In this document: one piece after another, positions 12,952 through 24,665 of the stretch
How the letters are laid out: every line of letters starts with the position of its first letter
Numbering within the stretch: the stretch's first letter is position 1
Assembly (NCBI GenBank): GCA_033961575.1
Contig: CM066731.1
Coordinates: forward strand, 86,387,501-86,451,500
DNA: 64,000 bases
Reading direction: 5' to 3'
DNA from: Aselliscus stoliczkanus
Lineage: Eukaryota; Chordata; Mammalia; Chiroptera; Hipposideridae
Program-made: the position numbers and the translations under genes
The notes under the pieces: generated by a model
What the model saw: only the letters and a program-made list of their open reading frames with translations
Database searches by the model: none
What the model was told of the DNA's origin: nothing

Positions 12952-14700
12952 AATAAACTCAAATCAACAACCTAACTTTACATGTAAAAAAGTGAAAACA
13001 CAAAAAACAAAAAACTAAAATCTAGAAAAAAGAAATTAAAAAAGGTTAGAGTGACAAAAAATGAAATAGAAATTTGAAAAACATTAGAGAGAATCAACAA
13101 AACCAAAAGTTGGTTCTTTGAAAGAGCAACAAAATTGACAACATTTGCCACGCTAAGTTAAAAAAGAAAGAGGATGCAAATCAGTCAGATATGAAATGAG
13201 GAGCCTTACTAAAAATCTTACAGAAATAAGGTGATTTATAAGAGAGTATTATGAACAATTGTATGCCAACAAATTAGATAACTGAAATAAAATGGGCATA
13301 TTTGTAGAAACATGCAAACTACCAAACTGGCTCTAGAAGAAACAGAAGATCTGAACATTGATAAAATATAAATAAATTGAATAAGTAATAAAAAACTTCC
13401 CAACAACAACAAAAATCCACAAACAGATGGTTTTTCTACCTTTTACATTAGAATGAACACCAATCCTTCTCAAGTTCTTCCAAAAATGAGAAGAGGATGG
13501 AATGCTTCCTAACTCATTTTGTAAGGTTAGAATTATCCTGATCCCAATCAATCAGGACAAAGAGAATAGAAGAAAAGAAAAGTTATCAATTTTCCATGTG
13601 AATATACATGCAAAAATCAACATTGACATACTAGCAGAGAATAGCAGAACATTTTTTTTTAAATTAGTAAACTAAACTCTTCAGCAATCAAAAGGATTAT
13701 GCATCATTGACAAGAACAATTTTTCCCAGGAATGTAAGCATAGCTCAACAAAAGAAAATCAATCAATATACCAATATATTAACAGAGAAAAGAGGCAAAA
13801 GTACATGATCATCTCTACTGATGATAAAATACATGTGACAAACTGCATCCCTCTTTCTTTTTCATAAAAATACTCAAAAATCAGGATTAAAAGAAAATGT
13901 CCTTAACATGATAAAGGGCATTTATGAAAAACCTAGTTAAGATGATAGTCAATTATGAAAGACTGAAAGCTTTCCTCCTGAGATCAGGAACAAGGCAATG
14001 ATGCCTACTTTCACCATTTCTAGTAACATTTTACTGGAAATTCTGGCAAGAATAATTAGACACAAAAAAGAAATACAAGGCAGCCAATTTGGAAATGAAG
14101 ACGTAAAACTATCTCTATCCATACATGGCTTTATCCTCCCTATATAGAAAAGCCCAAAGAATCTACAATAACCTACCACAAGTAAGGGAATTCAGCATAG
14201 TTAAAAGTGTGCACTCAACACTCACAAATAATTTATATTTCTATACATAGCAATGAGGAGTAAAAACAAACAAACAAAATGTATTTAGGAATCAACTCTA
14301 CTTACAATAATAGCATTTAAAAGAATAAAATACTTAGGAATAAATTTAACCGAGGAGGTAAAAATTTTTACACTTAAAACTACAAAAATTATTGAAATGT
14401 GACAATGTTGATGAACCTCTGAAATACCATGCTAAGTAAAAGAAGTCAGACTCAAACATCACATATCATTTGAAATATTCAGAATAGGTATATCTGTAGA
14501 GACTGAGGGGAGATTGGTGATTGTCAGGAGCTGACAGTAACTGCTTAATTGGCTTCCTTTTGGGATGATGAAAATGACCTGGAATTAGGTAGAGGTTGTG
14601 GCTGCTCACAGAGTGATGTCCTAAATGTCACTGAATTGTTCACTTTAAAATGGACAATTTTATGATGTGTGAATTTAATTTCAATAAAATTGTTATCAGC

Positions 14701-15157
14701 ACCATGCTTTGAGTCAGAGAGTAAAGATGATGAATGCGGTGGGAAAAAGTAAGGTAATCTGAGTAACTAGAACTCCTGAATGTTGAATTGTAACCCACAC
14801 AAACAAGTAAATTATTTGGCCGTGTCCCCTTTATATTATATAATTACAGGTGATGCCCCAGAAAAAGTAAGATAAACTGTGAGTCCAGGATTAAAGATCT
14901 TCTACACCCCATGTAAAAGCCAAATTGTGATGCCCAAAATTAAGGCACAGTCTTCCATTTAAGGAGGAGATTTCCCAAATTTAGTATCACTGACTCCAGT
15001 TTTTCTAGAGTTTACTGAATTGAACTTTACAGTCCCTTGATCAATCTTAGACCAAGAAAAGTAATGTGGAAGAACAACCAGAACAAACACTGAACAAACA
15101 CTGAAAATTTTCCAGTACAAAGCAGAAAACAGCTTCAGCATATTAAAGTGTTGTTGA
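14701..15157. other. Intron sequence without recognised gene
   Basis: Unique-looking AT-rich sequence between the L1 3' end and the CCTT tract; no coding or repeat signature recognised. Confidence 0.5.
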
Positions 15158-15163
15158 ATGTTT

Positions 15164-15254
15164 CTTCTTCCTTCCTTCCTTCCTTCCTTCCTTCCTTCCT
15201 TCCTTCCTTCCTTCCTTCCTTCCTTCCTTCCTCCCTCCCTCCCTCCCTCCCTCC

Positions 15255-15300
<46 letters not shown>

Positions 15301-15334
15301 GTCTCTCTCTTTCTCTTCCTTTCTTTCTTTTCTT
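15164..15334. repeat. Compound pyrimidine tract: (CCTT)n, (CCCT)n, (CT)n
   Basis: About 17 'ccttcctt' type units pass into 'ccctccct', then 'ctctct' with a few 'gtctctct' variants, then 'tttctttctt'. A strand-asymmetric polypyrimidine run of roughly 170 bp. The Ser/Pro/Leu-rich open frames over it are artefacts. Confidence 0.97.
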
Positions 15335-17038
15335 ACAGATAGTGTCTCTTCTTACACCCTATAAACAAACTCCAGAATGGGGTGGCTTAAGTTACAGTTC
15401 GAAGCCAAAGGATGGGATATTAAAATCTCTGGCAAATAAAATGTATGTCAAAAGACATTTTTTTCCCTCCCAGGAAGTAGGGCAATTGCATTTGCATATA
15501 ACTTCTCCTTTTAAGGAATCTTTGCCTCTTCCCCATTTTTAGAGGCCAGGCTATCCTATTTCTAAAATAAATATTTATATTAGCAGGAAACAAAAATATG
15601 GGAAAATAATTAAAGTTGTACAGTGACATATAAATAATTTGTATAAAATGTATTTTATGGGAAAAAATTGTGCACTAATTTTTATCATGGATATTTATGG
15701 TTTCCTCCCCCAAAATATGATAGCTGAAACAAAAGTTCATATAGAATTTACATGCATAGTTTTCAATGGCCCACTTCTTTCATTTCCTCCCTATGTATCC
15801 CTTGTCTACCCCATCTTAATTTCTGCTCTGCTGTGCATTCTCTTTAAGGAATATACAGAATCAATTTATTCATTAAAAAAATAAGAGGCAGAATAAGGCA
15901 GAACACATTTCTCTCTCTCTCTCTTTTCCTGTAGTGTTTCTTGTCCATACTTTCCATGGGTGCACGAATATATCTTAACCTATATTTTGAAAGTTAAAAC
16001 AAATGGTAGGCCCAAAAGAGCCAGGGACAGTGAGCCAGTTTCTCCCTGTTCTGTGTGCCTGGTAATTTACTATAATTTGTAAAACTCAACTGAGTAATGT
16101 ATAAATAAATTATTTATGAATAAATTATTAGTATCTGTTCCATGCCCATGGTGTGAAGATAGATAAAACAGTACGTGTAAAGCACTCAGTACAACATCTG
16201 GCATGTAATAAGCAGTTAATAAGTGAACGTGACTTATTAAACCAGATTGTCTTCTGACTCTTGTAAAACTGAACACGTTATAATGTAAACCAAATCCATT
16301 ATTTATCTTATTGGAGAATACAAAGAGATGAGAATAAGTAAGGACATCAAATCTGACAAATTTTTGAAATGGAGCAATAAAACAAAGACAAAAAAATAAC
16401 TACTCTTAGCTTATTAATACCAAAGAAAGGTCTTTTATTCAACATCAGAGATTAATCTATTAGAAAAGCAACAACATTCCATGTTATCTTGGCTAAACTG
16501 ATATAATCTGTCATTGTTTTCTCTTTGGTAGCCTGATTATGTCTGGGTAATACCATATTCAAATGTACTCATCTGTGCTGTTCTTGGAAAAACAAGCAGA
16601 TATTTAGTTTAAGCCTATACATACAACATGCCTTCTTTTTAAATTCAACAAAATAAAATAAACAAGTTGACTCTTTGTTGATATTGATATCTCCAAGTGA
16701 GTAATGCAAATTTCTAAATCTGTAAAATATTATTTCCCCCTCATAAAAGGATAACAGGATAGTTTAATTGTTGCTTTGACATTATAAAACACAGGTCAGA
16801 TGCTAAAATGACACCTTTAAATCACAACTGCTAAGAAATTGCTAGTAACATAATATAACATGACATTTTAATTAACTATAACCAGGGGCTATTATTTTGG
16901 ATAAACACAGTGGTAACCAGAATAAAATCATTTTGAGTTTTTGTACAAAAATAACAAATCAGTTGTCAGCAGTCCAATAAAGTACTTAATTATATCAAAT
17001 GATTTCTGGACGATTATCTCTTTTTTTGTAAATAGGGA
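15335..17038. other. Intron sequence without recognised gene; MIR-like tail
   Basis: About 16150-16235 ('agtacaacatctggcatgta') resembles the 3' end of a MIR. A small 'tctctctct' run sits at 15911. Otherwise unrecognised AT-rich sequence. Confidence 0.45.
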
Positions 17039-17052
17039 CAGGGTTACTCTTT

Positions 17053-17118
17053 TTTTTTTTTTTTTTTGGAGGGCAGTGTCACTGGCCCTCATATGTGGAA
17101 TCTGAACTGGGTCTGCTG
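17053..17118 (-). mobile_element. Very short truncated SINE, minus strand
   Basis: A T-run followed by 'ggagggcagtgtcactggcc' and 'tcatatgtgg', then truncation. Flanked by 'cagggttactcttt' (17039-17052) and 'cagggttaatcttt' (17119-17132). A 5'-truncated retroposition of about 66 bp. Confidence 0.88.
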
Positions 17119-17132
17119 CAGGGTTAATCTTT

Positions 17133-19936
17133 TTTAAGCCTTGTGTAAAACCTGGTGTCTAAGACAATGGAAAGACAGAATTATTTACTTCAAAGTCCTA
17201 TTTGCAGCCACATATGAGGGAGAGGGCATGAACGCAAGTCAGTCTGATATGCAGGTCAATTGAATCACTTTTTCTGCCTTACTTTTTCCACAAATCAGGC
17301 ACCAAGTCAACCAAATTTCCCTGACACTAACTGTACAATCTAAAAACTACTCTTTCTTTAGATTGGTGTATTATGAGGAATTAAATGAGATAATTTTGCA
17401 CACTCTTTGTGCAAAATATATGTATGTTAGTATTTCTTCAGAAAAAGCCATGTGTGTTAACATCTAGTTTTTGTTTTGTTTATTTTTCTAGATAGGGTTG
17501 CATAAATTTATCTAGTTGCGTCCACTTCCTTAGTTCTAAATCTTGGCACAAATAAATTATTGGAGCATATCTTCATGGATCAAATCCTTATCTTAAATAT
17601 TTACCGATCGACATCACAATGGCAATCTTGACCTGTGTACATTTTTCCCCAACCAGGCATATGAACCTAGTGTAAAATTCTAACTATTAGAGATACTTCT
17701 AAGAGTTGAATATAAAGGCATTCATATAGTATAACTGGACAATTTGTTAAATTCTTGTTTAACTAAGATCAAGCAGAGTTCTGATGGCTTATACATGAAT
17801 ATTTGGCTTCTTTTATATTCTGATAGACTTGTAAAGACCAATCCAGGATGCTCACCTAGAAAGGGTATTAAAAAACCTGAGAAATTGCCTAAAGGAGCAA
17901 GAGTTGTCTGAATGATGAAGACACAATTTCAATGCTCTACAACTTTGTCTTTAATCAGTGATGATAACAAATTAACCCGATGACCCTGTTTTGACACTGA
18001 CTGGTTATAGACATCAATCAAAGGGCAACGGGCCACTGCTGATGAAGACCTAGTGGAATATAAAGTCCACAGGTGGCTATTTCAATATGGCAACTGGATT
18101 GAAGAGCTTGATCAATATCCTATACCGAATATTTTGCAACTCAAAAAAAATGCACCTCTCTTCTCAAAACTGGTCCAAATGGGTAGCTGTATTCTGCATG
18201 AATGTTTTCTGACAATATTCATTTTCATTCTACATATTAAATACAAATATGAGACTGCAAAGTAAATGCTTAGCTACATAAGACCAGTTTCCGAAATTTC
18301 AAGCATGAATGTACATTCATATAATTGTAGAGTATAATTATTGATCTTATAGTCACATATTCTTTAAATAAATGCAGATGCTCTTTTGTTCTTTAAACAA
18401 ATTCAATACAAACAAAAAAAATTGGGGGCTTGATCAGTGCACCTAAAAATACCTGTCATTTAATTAGAATATTTGGGATGAGTAATTTGTTACTTTCAGA
18501 TATATTTATAAAGAAAATACTTAAATAGTTAACCCACTCTTCAAAAATAATTAGGACTTCACAAGGCAGGAAAGTTTCTAACAATCTTGAAAATTAAGAC
18601 ACCTGTATCAAATTACTTCTGTAATAAAATTTGCAATCAAACCGAGATTACAATGAACATGTGTTTTTCTAGTTATAGGCTTGTATTCCTTAGTACTTAC
18701 TGGTAAAATGTGATACTATTTTGTGCAAAACAGTTTCTAAATCATGTCTTAGATTAGATAACTTTTTGTACACTTTCTCAACCCCCCCACTTCCCCCACC
18801 CCCCAAAAAAATACTAAATATAATTTCAAGATAGAAGAAACTTAGTGAAAGAGCTCACCAGATTTAATGTTGGTATATCTATTATCAAATAAGCCACTAT
18901 TTTTATTGTTTTTGGTGTTATATTAGGTTATTAATACTAGAGCTGCAATAAACTTTGAAAGATTACTTCCCATTATGGCAAACCAATGATGCCGTTTCCT
19001 TCAAGGAAACACACAAGGTCAAATGAGGTAGCTGATGTACCCAAGGTCACATAGCTATATAATGCATATGAATTGCTGATCCCCATCCTTACTGGAAGGA
19101 TTGTTCCAGAATCAACCCTTTGTCCTAGGTCCAGTTTCTTGTTGGGCCAGCAAGTCCATACCTTGCTGAATAATTTCAGGATCGAAGTTCCTTTTGACAA
19201 TGTGGATTCCCCCACCTGGTTGAAAGCTTCTACCTGCCTAATTGGTTTTGCCTAGAAAGCTGAGCCCTGGGAACATATTGGTGGACAAAGGCAAGATGAA
19301 AAGAGGGAGTTTTGTCTGTTATCTTTCCATTTGGAGGTTTTCCTTGTGGACCTATTCTATTCTAGCACAGATGAAGGATCTCAAGCCTGAGCGTAAGAAG
19401 AGGAAGGGTTGGTGTAATTTGACCATTAGTAACTGACCACAGACAAGCACAGGTACACATGCTAAATCAAAAATTGATACTAAAAGTCAATTGATTCTAG
19501 TCCCCAGAACCAGAGGTTAAAGAAACTCAAGTTTTTCCCTGTCTAATGAGGGAGGAAGGAATATATAACTTCTAAGAGTGATTCCAGGTTTATGACTCAG
19601 GTCTTTGGCCACAAACTGTTAGGTTGTCTGGCCTCATATTTCACTCAGATATGTTTGGTTTGAGCCCTTTATAAGGATCATGTAACTAGGCCAGTATTGG
19701 CTTGTTTATAACTCAAGCAAATTCCTAACCACTGTCACGAAACCTACCCATGTCTTCAATTTTATAATCTCCCAGGCCTGCAGTGGCATTGAGGTTACAG
19801 AGAGTGTAGAAAACATGTTTGACTGCTTCTTATAGCAATACTTTTTCCACTCCAGCATAACTACTTCTATTTTTCATTTCATAATATCCCTGCCAAAATT
19901 AATAGTGAAAGCCAAACACATTTGAACATGTGTTAT
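17133..19936. other. Intron sequence without recognised gene
   Basis: No supported gene or named repeat. Short open frames at 18053-18265 and 19073-19436 have no recognisable domain, no splice context and no similarity I know. The stretch around 19010-19060 has a faint MIR-like 'cccaaggtcacatagctat'. Confidence 0.45.
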
Positions 19937-19938
19937 AT

Positions 19939-19990
19939 AAGACTTAGTAAGCTATAAAAAAAAAAAAAAAAAAAGACTTAGTAAGCTATA
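19939..19990 (+). mobile_element. Poly(A)-only retroposition footprint
   Basis: An 18-bp direct repeat 'aagacttagtaagctata' at 19939-19956 and 19973-19990 flanks a pure A-run. That is the structure of a target-site duplication around a retroposon so truncated that only its tail remains. A tandem duplication with A expansion is an alternative. Confidence 0.7.
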
Positions 19991-21773
19991 AATCTAAATA
20001 ATAAAACCACTTCCATTTATATGATTAAGTCTTTGGTTTGGGGTTGTTAGGTTGTTATGGGTTTATGTAGTTGTAAAAGAAGGGGACTGGAGATAAAAGA
20101 CTTAAATCAGCCAACTACTATAGTATCTACAATGTTAAAGAACTCCATATTTATCTATTAAATGAATGAATGAATAAATGAACAGACCACTAAAAAACTG
20201 ACTCCAGATTTCCACCTGTCATAATTTAACATTGAAATTACAGAAGATCTATATTCCTGAAAGACTTTGTACTTTTTCTTGGAATTCTCCGTCATGTCAT
20301 ACAGTGTTTGGTATTGTGTCTAGTGATCAGTAAGTACTGAATAATAGCCATCATAGAAGGAACAGCAGTAGGATGCTAGAAAATATACTAAACACTTTAA
20401 GTATATTATCACATTTATCCCTTATAATAACACTGTAAAGATGGCACTATATGTTGTACCCATAATACAGATAAGTGAAGTAAGAAACAATGTTAAATAA
20501 CTAGCCAAGTTCCCCAGAGTAGTAACTTATAGAGCCGAAACTCAAACCAAGATATGCATCTTGCCCAAAGCCCTCACTTTAATAAATGAGTAAGTGCATG
20601 ACATGAGATCCACTATATTATGTTTTTATATTGGGGAAACTTGGAAAGGATTGAGTAGGGGAAATTTAATTTAGTCAGTCCCTAACTCTAGAAGGTCTTT
20701 GTTATACCCAACTCTCAAGGACATCCCCACCCCCGATCGTATCAATATGACCTCAGAGAGTAACAAGAAAATCTGAGAAAGTAAATCACCAGAAAAAGAT
20801 ACTAGAATCAGGATGGGAGAAAGTATAAGAGAAACACACAGGCATTATGACACCAATTTCCTCCATCTGGCTGAGTCAACAATAGAAAGCAGTAAAATTG
20901 AACCATTCATTTTTTAATAATTAGGCTAAAATTTTATATTTAAGTGAAACACTATGCTGAACATAAGCTCATCTGCCAGAACAAAAATTCTTGGTATTCT
21001 GCAACTGAGAGCCATCACATCGCTCAATTACACTGTGCCTCACATGGATAAATGAGGCAGGAAGAGGGGGCTCCCAACGAGTATGCTGGGTAAAACAACC
21101 AGCTCACACCAAGCAATTTTTTTCTTTCCTTTTTAAAGTTTTTTCTTCCCTCCTGACTCCCTGAATTTCTTTTTCAATCTCTTCATATATTAAATAACAA
21201 CTACAAACTATATTTTTGAGAATTTATACGTTTTAAGGCCTATATTTTACAAAGATGGTATATTTCACAAAGTACCACACTGGAACAATTCATATCATCA
21301 CTTGTATAATTAGTCATCATAATTAGTTGACTAGGTGACTCAGAAAGAGACTATTGTTAATCATATTTCCTACATAACAAAATGAGTACAACATGTTTAA
21401 AGTAGCTCCTTAAATAACAAAGCCGAGGCAGGAACTACATAATACAAAAATAACAGAACAGAATAAAAACACATTCAAAAACAGGCTATAACTTCATATC
21501 AGTTGATTTTTGGCCTAGCTCAATCTTATGCCAGAAATGACTATTTTTTAAATAATTCTAAGTCATCTATGGGTGTCCAGTCTTTGAGGAAGCTAGTTGG
21601 TGGGTTATAGCAGCATGCAAAATTTATTTGTTGCTGGAAGACAGTTTGGAGGATTTTTAAAAGGGAGCAGCCTTTGTCTGCCTTCCATATTAGCACCTAC
21701 TAAAGAGCAATGAAACTTCCATGTTCTGAAATAATTCCCCTAAGAAGAATTAGGCCTGCTGATAACTTATGTA
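19991..21773. other. Intron sequence without recognised gene; MIR remnant
   Basis: About 20375-20575 ('cccataatacagataagtg', later 'agagccgaaactcaaacca') is a recognisable plus-strand MIR. The rest is unassigned. Confidence 0.55.
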
Positions 21774-21855
21774 TTGGGTTGTCGGAAAAGTCATCATGAC
21801 GTATTTTTTCTGTTTTTCGTTGCAAAAATGCGTCATGACTTTTCTGACAACCGAA
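21774..21855. mobile_element. Mariner-type MITE (82 bp)
   Basis: Left end 'ttgggttgtcggaaaagtc' and right end 'gacttttctgacaaccgaa' are inverted repeats of each other. The element is bracketed by TA dinucleotides (21772-21773 and 21856-21857), the target of Tc1/mariner elements. The core is only a short T-rich spacer. A near relative sits at 56220. Confidence 0.9.
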
Positions 21856-22084
21856 TACTAATGCTAAACATTTTAATCTGAAGAACATAGTACAAAGATC
21901 ATTGCAAGGGCAATTTGGAGTGGTTCTTTAGACAGGGAGAATTTTAGAGTGGAAAAACCACAGGGAAAGAAAGGAAAAGGAGAAAGAAGCATTTAGAAGC
22001 TCAGTCATTTTTTTTTTCTTAGTTTTAAAGGAAGCATTTATTTTTCTCCCATATCAAAAAATCCAGCAATGCCATGAGATCCAT

Positions 22085-24118
22085 ATTCTATTTTTTTTGT
22101 TTTCTTTTAGTTTCAGGTGTATAAAACAATGTAATATTAGACATTTACACCTCTCACAAGGTGATAACCCCCTCCCCAATCTACTCCCCCTCTGACATTG
22201 AATATAGCTGTTGACTATATTCCCTATGTTGTATGTTGTACTCCACCATTTATTTATAGATTACATTCAGTATTCAATTTCAACTTCAGGCATCAATGCA
22301 ATGGTCAAGCATCTATACAGTCTATGAAGTATTCTCCCTTATAAGTCCAGTACCCATCTGATACCTTACATAATCTTTACAACATTATTGATTATATTCT
22401 CCAAACTGCATTTCATATCCCCGTGGATATATTGTGACTACTAATTTGTACTTTCTAATCCCTTTACTTTCTCCCCCATCCCCACCCTCCTCCCATCAAA
22501 CCACCTTCAGTTTTATTTTTTCCTATTCTGAGTCTATTTCTGTTTTGTTTGTTCATTTATTCTATTCCTTAGATTTCACATATAAATGAGACCATATGGC
22601 ATTTGTCTTTCTCTGTCTGACTTATTTCACTTAGCATAATGTTCTGTAGGTCCACCCATGTCACTGCAAATGATAAGATTTTATTCTTCCTTATGGCTGA
22701 GTAATACTCCATTGTGTAAATGTACCACTGCTTCTTTACCCAATTGTCTATTAATGGGCATTTAGGTTGTTTCCATATCTTGGTTATTGTGAATAGTGCT
22801 GCTATAAACATAGGGGTACATATGTTTCTTTTTTTAATTATTTTTTCATTTTGGATTTCTTTGGATAGATATCCAGGAGTGGAATTGCTGGGTCATCAGG
22901 TAGTTCCATTTTCAATTTTTTGAGAAACCTCCATACTATTTTCCATAGTGGCTACACCAATCTGCAATCCCACCAACAGTGCACAAAGGTTCCCTTTTCT
23001 CCATATCCTCGCCAGCACTTGTTTGTTGATTTATTGATGATAGCCATTCTGACTGGGGTGAGGTGGTACCTCATTGTGGTTTTTATTTGCATATCTCTAA
23101 TGATTAGTGATGCTGAACGTTTTTTCATACGTCTTTTGGCCATCTGTATGTCCTCTTTAGAGAAATGTCTTTTCATGTCCTCTGCTCATGTTTTAATTGG
23201 GTTGTTTCTTTGGTGTTGAGTTGTATCAGTTTTTCTATAAATTTTGGATAGTAACCACTTATCAGTTGCATCATTGGCAAATTCCTTCTCCCATTCATAG
23301 GATGCCTTTTTGTTTTATTGATGGTTTCCTTTGTTGTGAAAAATTTTACTTTGATGTAATCCCACATGTTTACTTTTTTCTTTTGCTTCCTTTTTCTGAG
23401 GGAATATATCAGTAAAAGTATTACTAGGGGTTATGTCTGCAAATTTACTTCCTATATTTTCTTCTAGGAGTTTTATGGTTTTGGGGTCTTACATTTAAGT
23501 CTGTAATCCATTTTGAATTTTTTCTTGTATATGATGTAAGAAGGTGGTCCAGCTTCATTTTTTTGCATGTGTCTGTCCAGTTTTCCCAGCACCATTTATT
23601 ACATAGACTGTCTTTACCCCAATGTAAATTATTGTTTCCGTTGTCATAGATTAAATGCCCATACTACCTAAGGCAATATATAGATTCAACACAATTCCTA
23701 TCAAATTACCACTGATATGTTTTCATAGAACTAAAACATATAATCCTAAAATTTATATGGGGCCATAAAAGACCCCAAATAGGGCCAGCTGAGTGGCTCA
23801 GTTGGTTAAAAGCTCGCTCAAGAGTGCAAGCTGAGCTCTGAGCAACAGCAGTTCGATGCCAGTCCAAGCTGAGCTGCCGTTGAGATGCCAACAGGTGGCA
23901 GGATGGCTCAGCTTAAAAAAAAAAATACCCCAAATAGCCTCAGCAATCTTGAGAAATAAGAAAGTGGGGGGTATAATGCTACCTGACATCAAATCATACT
24001 ACAAGGCTATAGTAATTAAAACAGAATGGTATTGGCAGAAAAACAGGAACATTGATCAATGGAACAGAATAAAGGGCCCAGAAATAAATCCATGCCTATA
24101 TGGACATTCAATCTATGA
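22085..24118 (-). mobile_element. L1 with 5' inversion (twin-priming product), carrying a SINE
   Basis: From 22085 to about 23652 the sequence is reverse-complement L1 3' UTR and 3' ORF2. Examples are 'ctgctataaacataggggt' near 22800 and 'ccttctcccattcataggat' near 23283. At about 23652 orientation flips, and 23653-24118 is plus-strand ORF2 ('caacacaattcctatcaaa', 'ctacaaggctatagtaatt'). The two inner ends both stop at the same ORF2 site, 'atctatga' at 24111-24118 against 'tctatgac' at the other junction. This is the hallmark of twin priming. Open frames in both halves are broken. No clear flanking duplication found. Confidence 0.88.
23783..23926 (+). mobile_element. tRNA-derived SINE, 'gctcagttggtt' type
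   Basis: Head 'ggccagctgagtggctcagt', body 'gagctctgagcaacagcagt', tail 'caggatggctcagctt' plus A-run. An 11-bp duplication 'accccaaatag' at 23772-23782 and 23927-23937 flanks it. It is inserted inside the inverted arm of the L1, so it is younger than that L1. Confidence 0.92.
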
Positions 24119-24550
24119 GGCTTAGCACATTCTTGTCTGATCTAATTCTTTGTCCTTCAAATTTTCCCTTAGCATTTTCACTACAGTTGGGATACCAACT
24201 ACATATGGGACATTCAGACTCCACTCCTTCATCTACAACCCACACTAAAAGTCAAATGTCCCCTGCATTTATGAAACTGGCAAACATAAGTCTCTAAGTA
24301 GCAATGGAGACCAAAGATCTCCTTGGCATTTTCAATGTATATAGTTTACATTTCAGCTTCCCCAAAATATCTTGCATGATATTTGAGCAAAATTACTGTG
24401 TCTTTCCAAAATGTCTTGTTATGCATTTTTTTTTATTCCAACTAATGCTAATGCACCCTAAAGTACCACACATGGCTACCCTCCTAAGGCATCTGAATGT
24501 GACGTTATCATCCACAATACCATTATAAGAGAGGAATAAAGACAGATTAC

Positions 24551-24665
24551 CTGGGGTTAAGAGGATGACTGACATAGTGATGAGTGAGCATACAACTAAA
24601 ATCACCAGCAGGGCTATAGCAATTCCCTTCCAGTTTCTCTGTGGAGGGCTGTTACTTCCCAGCTC
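24551..24665 (-). CDS. DPP10: DPP10 transmembrane exon (internal coding exon, 115 nt)
   Basis: Read on the minus strand, this 115-nt stretch is open and gives 38 codons plus one base. It begins [14 protein letters not shown] and continues into a hydrophobic run, [20 protein letters not shown], then LLTP. This matches the juxtamembrane and single-pass membrane segment of DPP10 (about residues 20-60). The paralogue DPP6 reads SLIVTS where this reads SLITMS, so DPP10 is favoured. The acceptor is a pyrimidine-rich 'ttctatctcggtag' before GAG and the donor is 'CCCCAG|gtaatc'. The exon enters in phase 0 and leaves with one base (G), as needed to continue into an Asp codon in the next exon. DPP10 is a catalytically inactive type II membrane relative of dipeptidyl peptidase 4. 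It binds Kv4 channels and alters their trafficking and gating, and this segment is the part that contacts the channel. The long ectodomain exons are not in the window. Phase and splice sites are seen; function is family knowledge. Confidence 0.93.

Larger units (their letters stand above)
10555..14700 (+). mobile_element. Old L1, plus strand, split by a younger L1
   Basis: ORF2 text begins around 10555, breaks at 10811 within the region reading 'cacctccattaaaaataaa', and resumes at about 12963 with 'tcaacaacctaactttaca'. It continues through RT-like sequence to an L1M-type 3' end near 14630-14690 ('ttcactttaaaatggacaa'). Many stops and indels; not functional. Parts of ORF2 between about 14400 and 14410 are missing, as the sequence jumps to the 3' UTR. 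Confidence 0.8.
1..24550 (-). other. DPP10: DPP10 intron downstream of the transmembrane exon, partial
   Basis: Starting at the donor 'gtaatctgtc' (24541-24550 on the minus strand), this is intron toward the next coding exon. That exon should begin by completing an Asp codon and continue into the ectodomain. No such exon was recognised down to coordinate 1, so the intron is at least 24.5 kb. It holds old L1, a nested L1 pair, a 5'-inverted L1, SINEs, MIR remnants and microsatellites. Confidence 0.75.

Noticed and set aside
15148..15364. Ser/Leu/Pro-rich open frames
   Set aside because: Entirely produced by the CCTT/CT tract.
18053..18265. 70-residue open frame with a Leu/Ile-rich end
   Set aside because: No splice sites or recognisable family, and plus strand while the host gene is minus; length is within chance expectation.
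20160..20180. 'aatgaatgaatgaataaatg' short repeat as CRISPR-like or regulatory array
   Set aside because: Simple tetranucleotide slippage; no spacers and wrong kind of genome.
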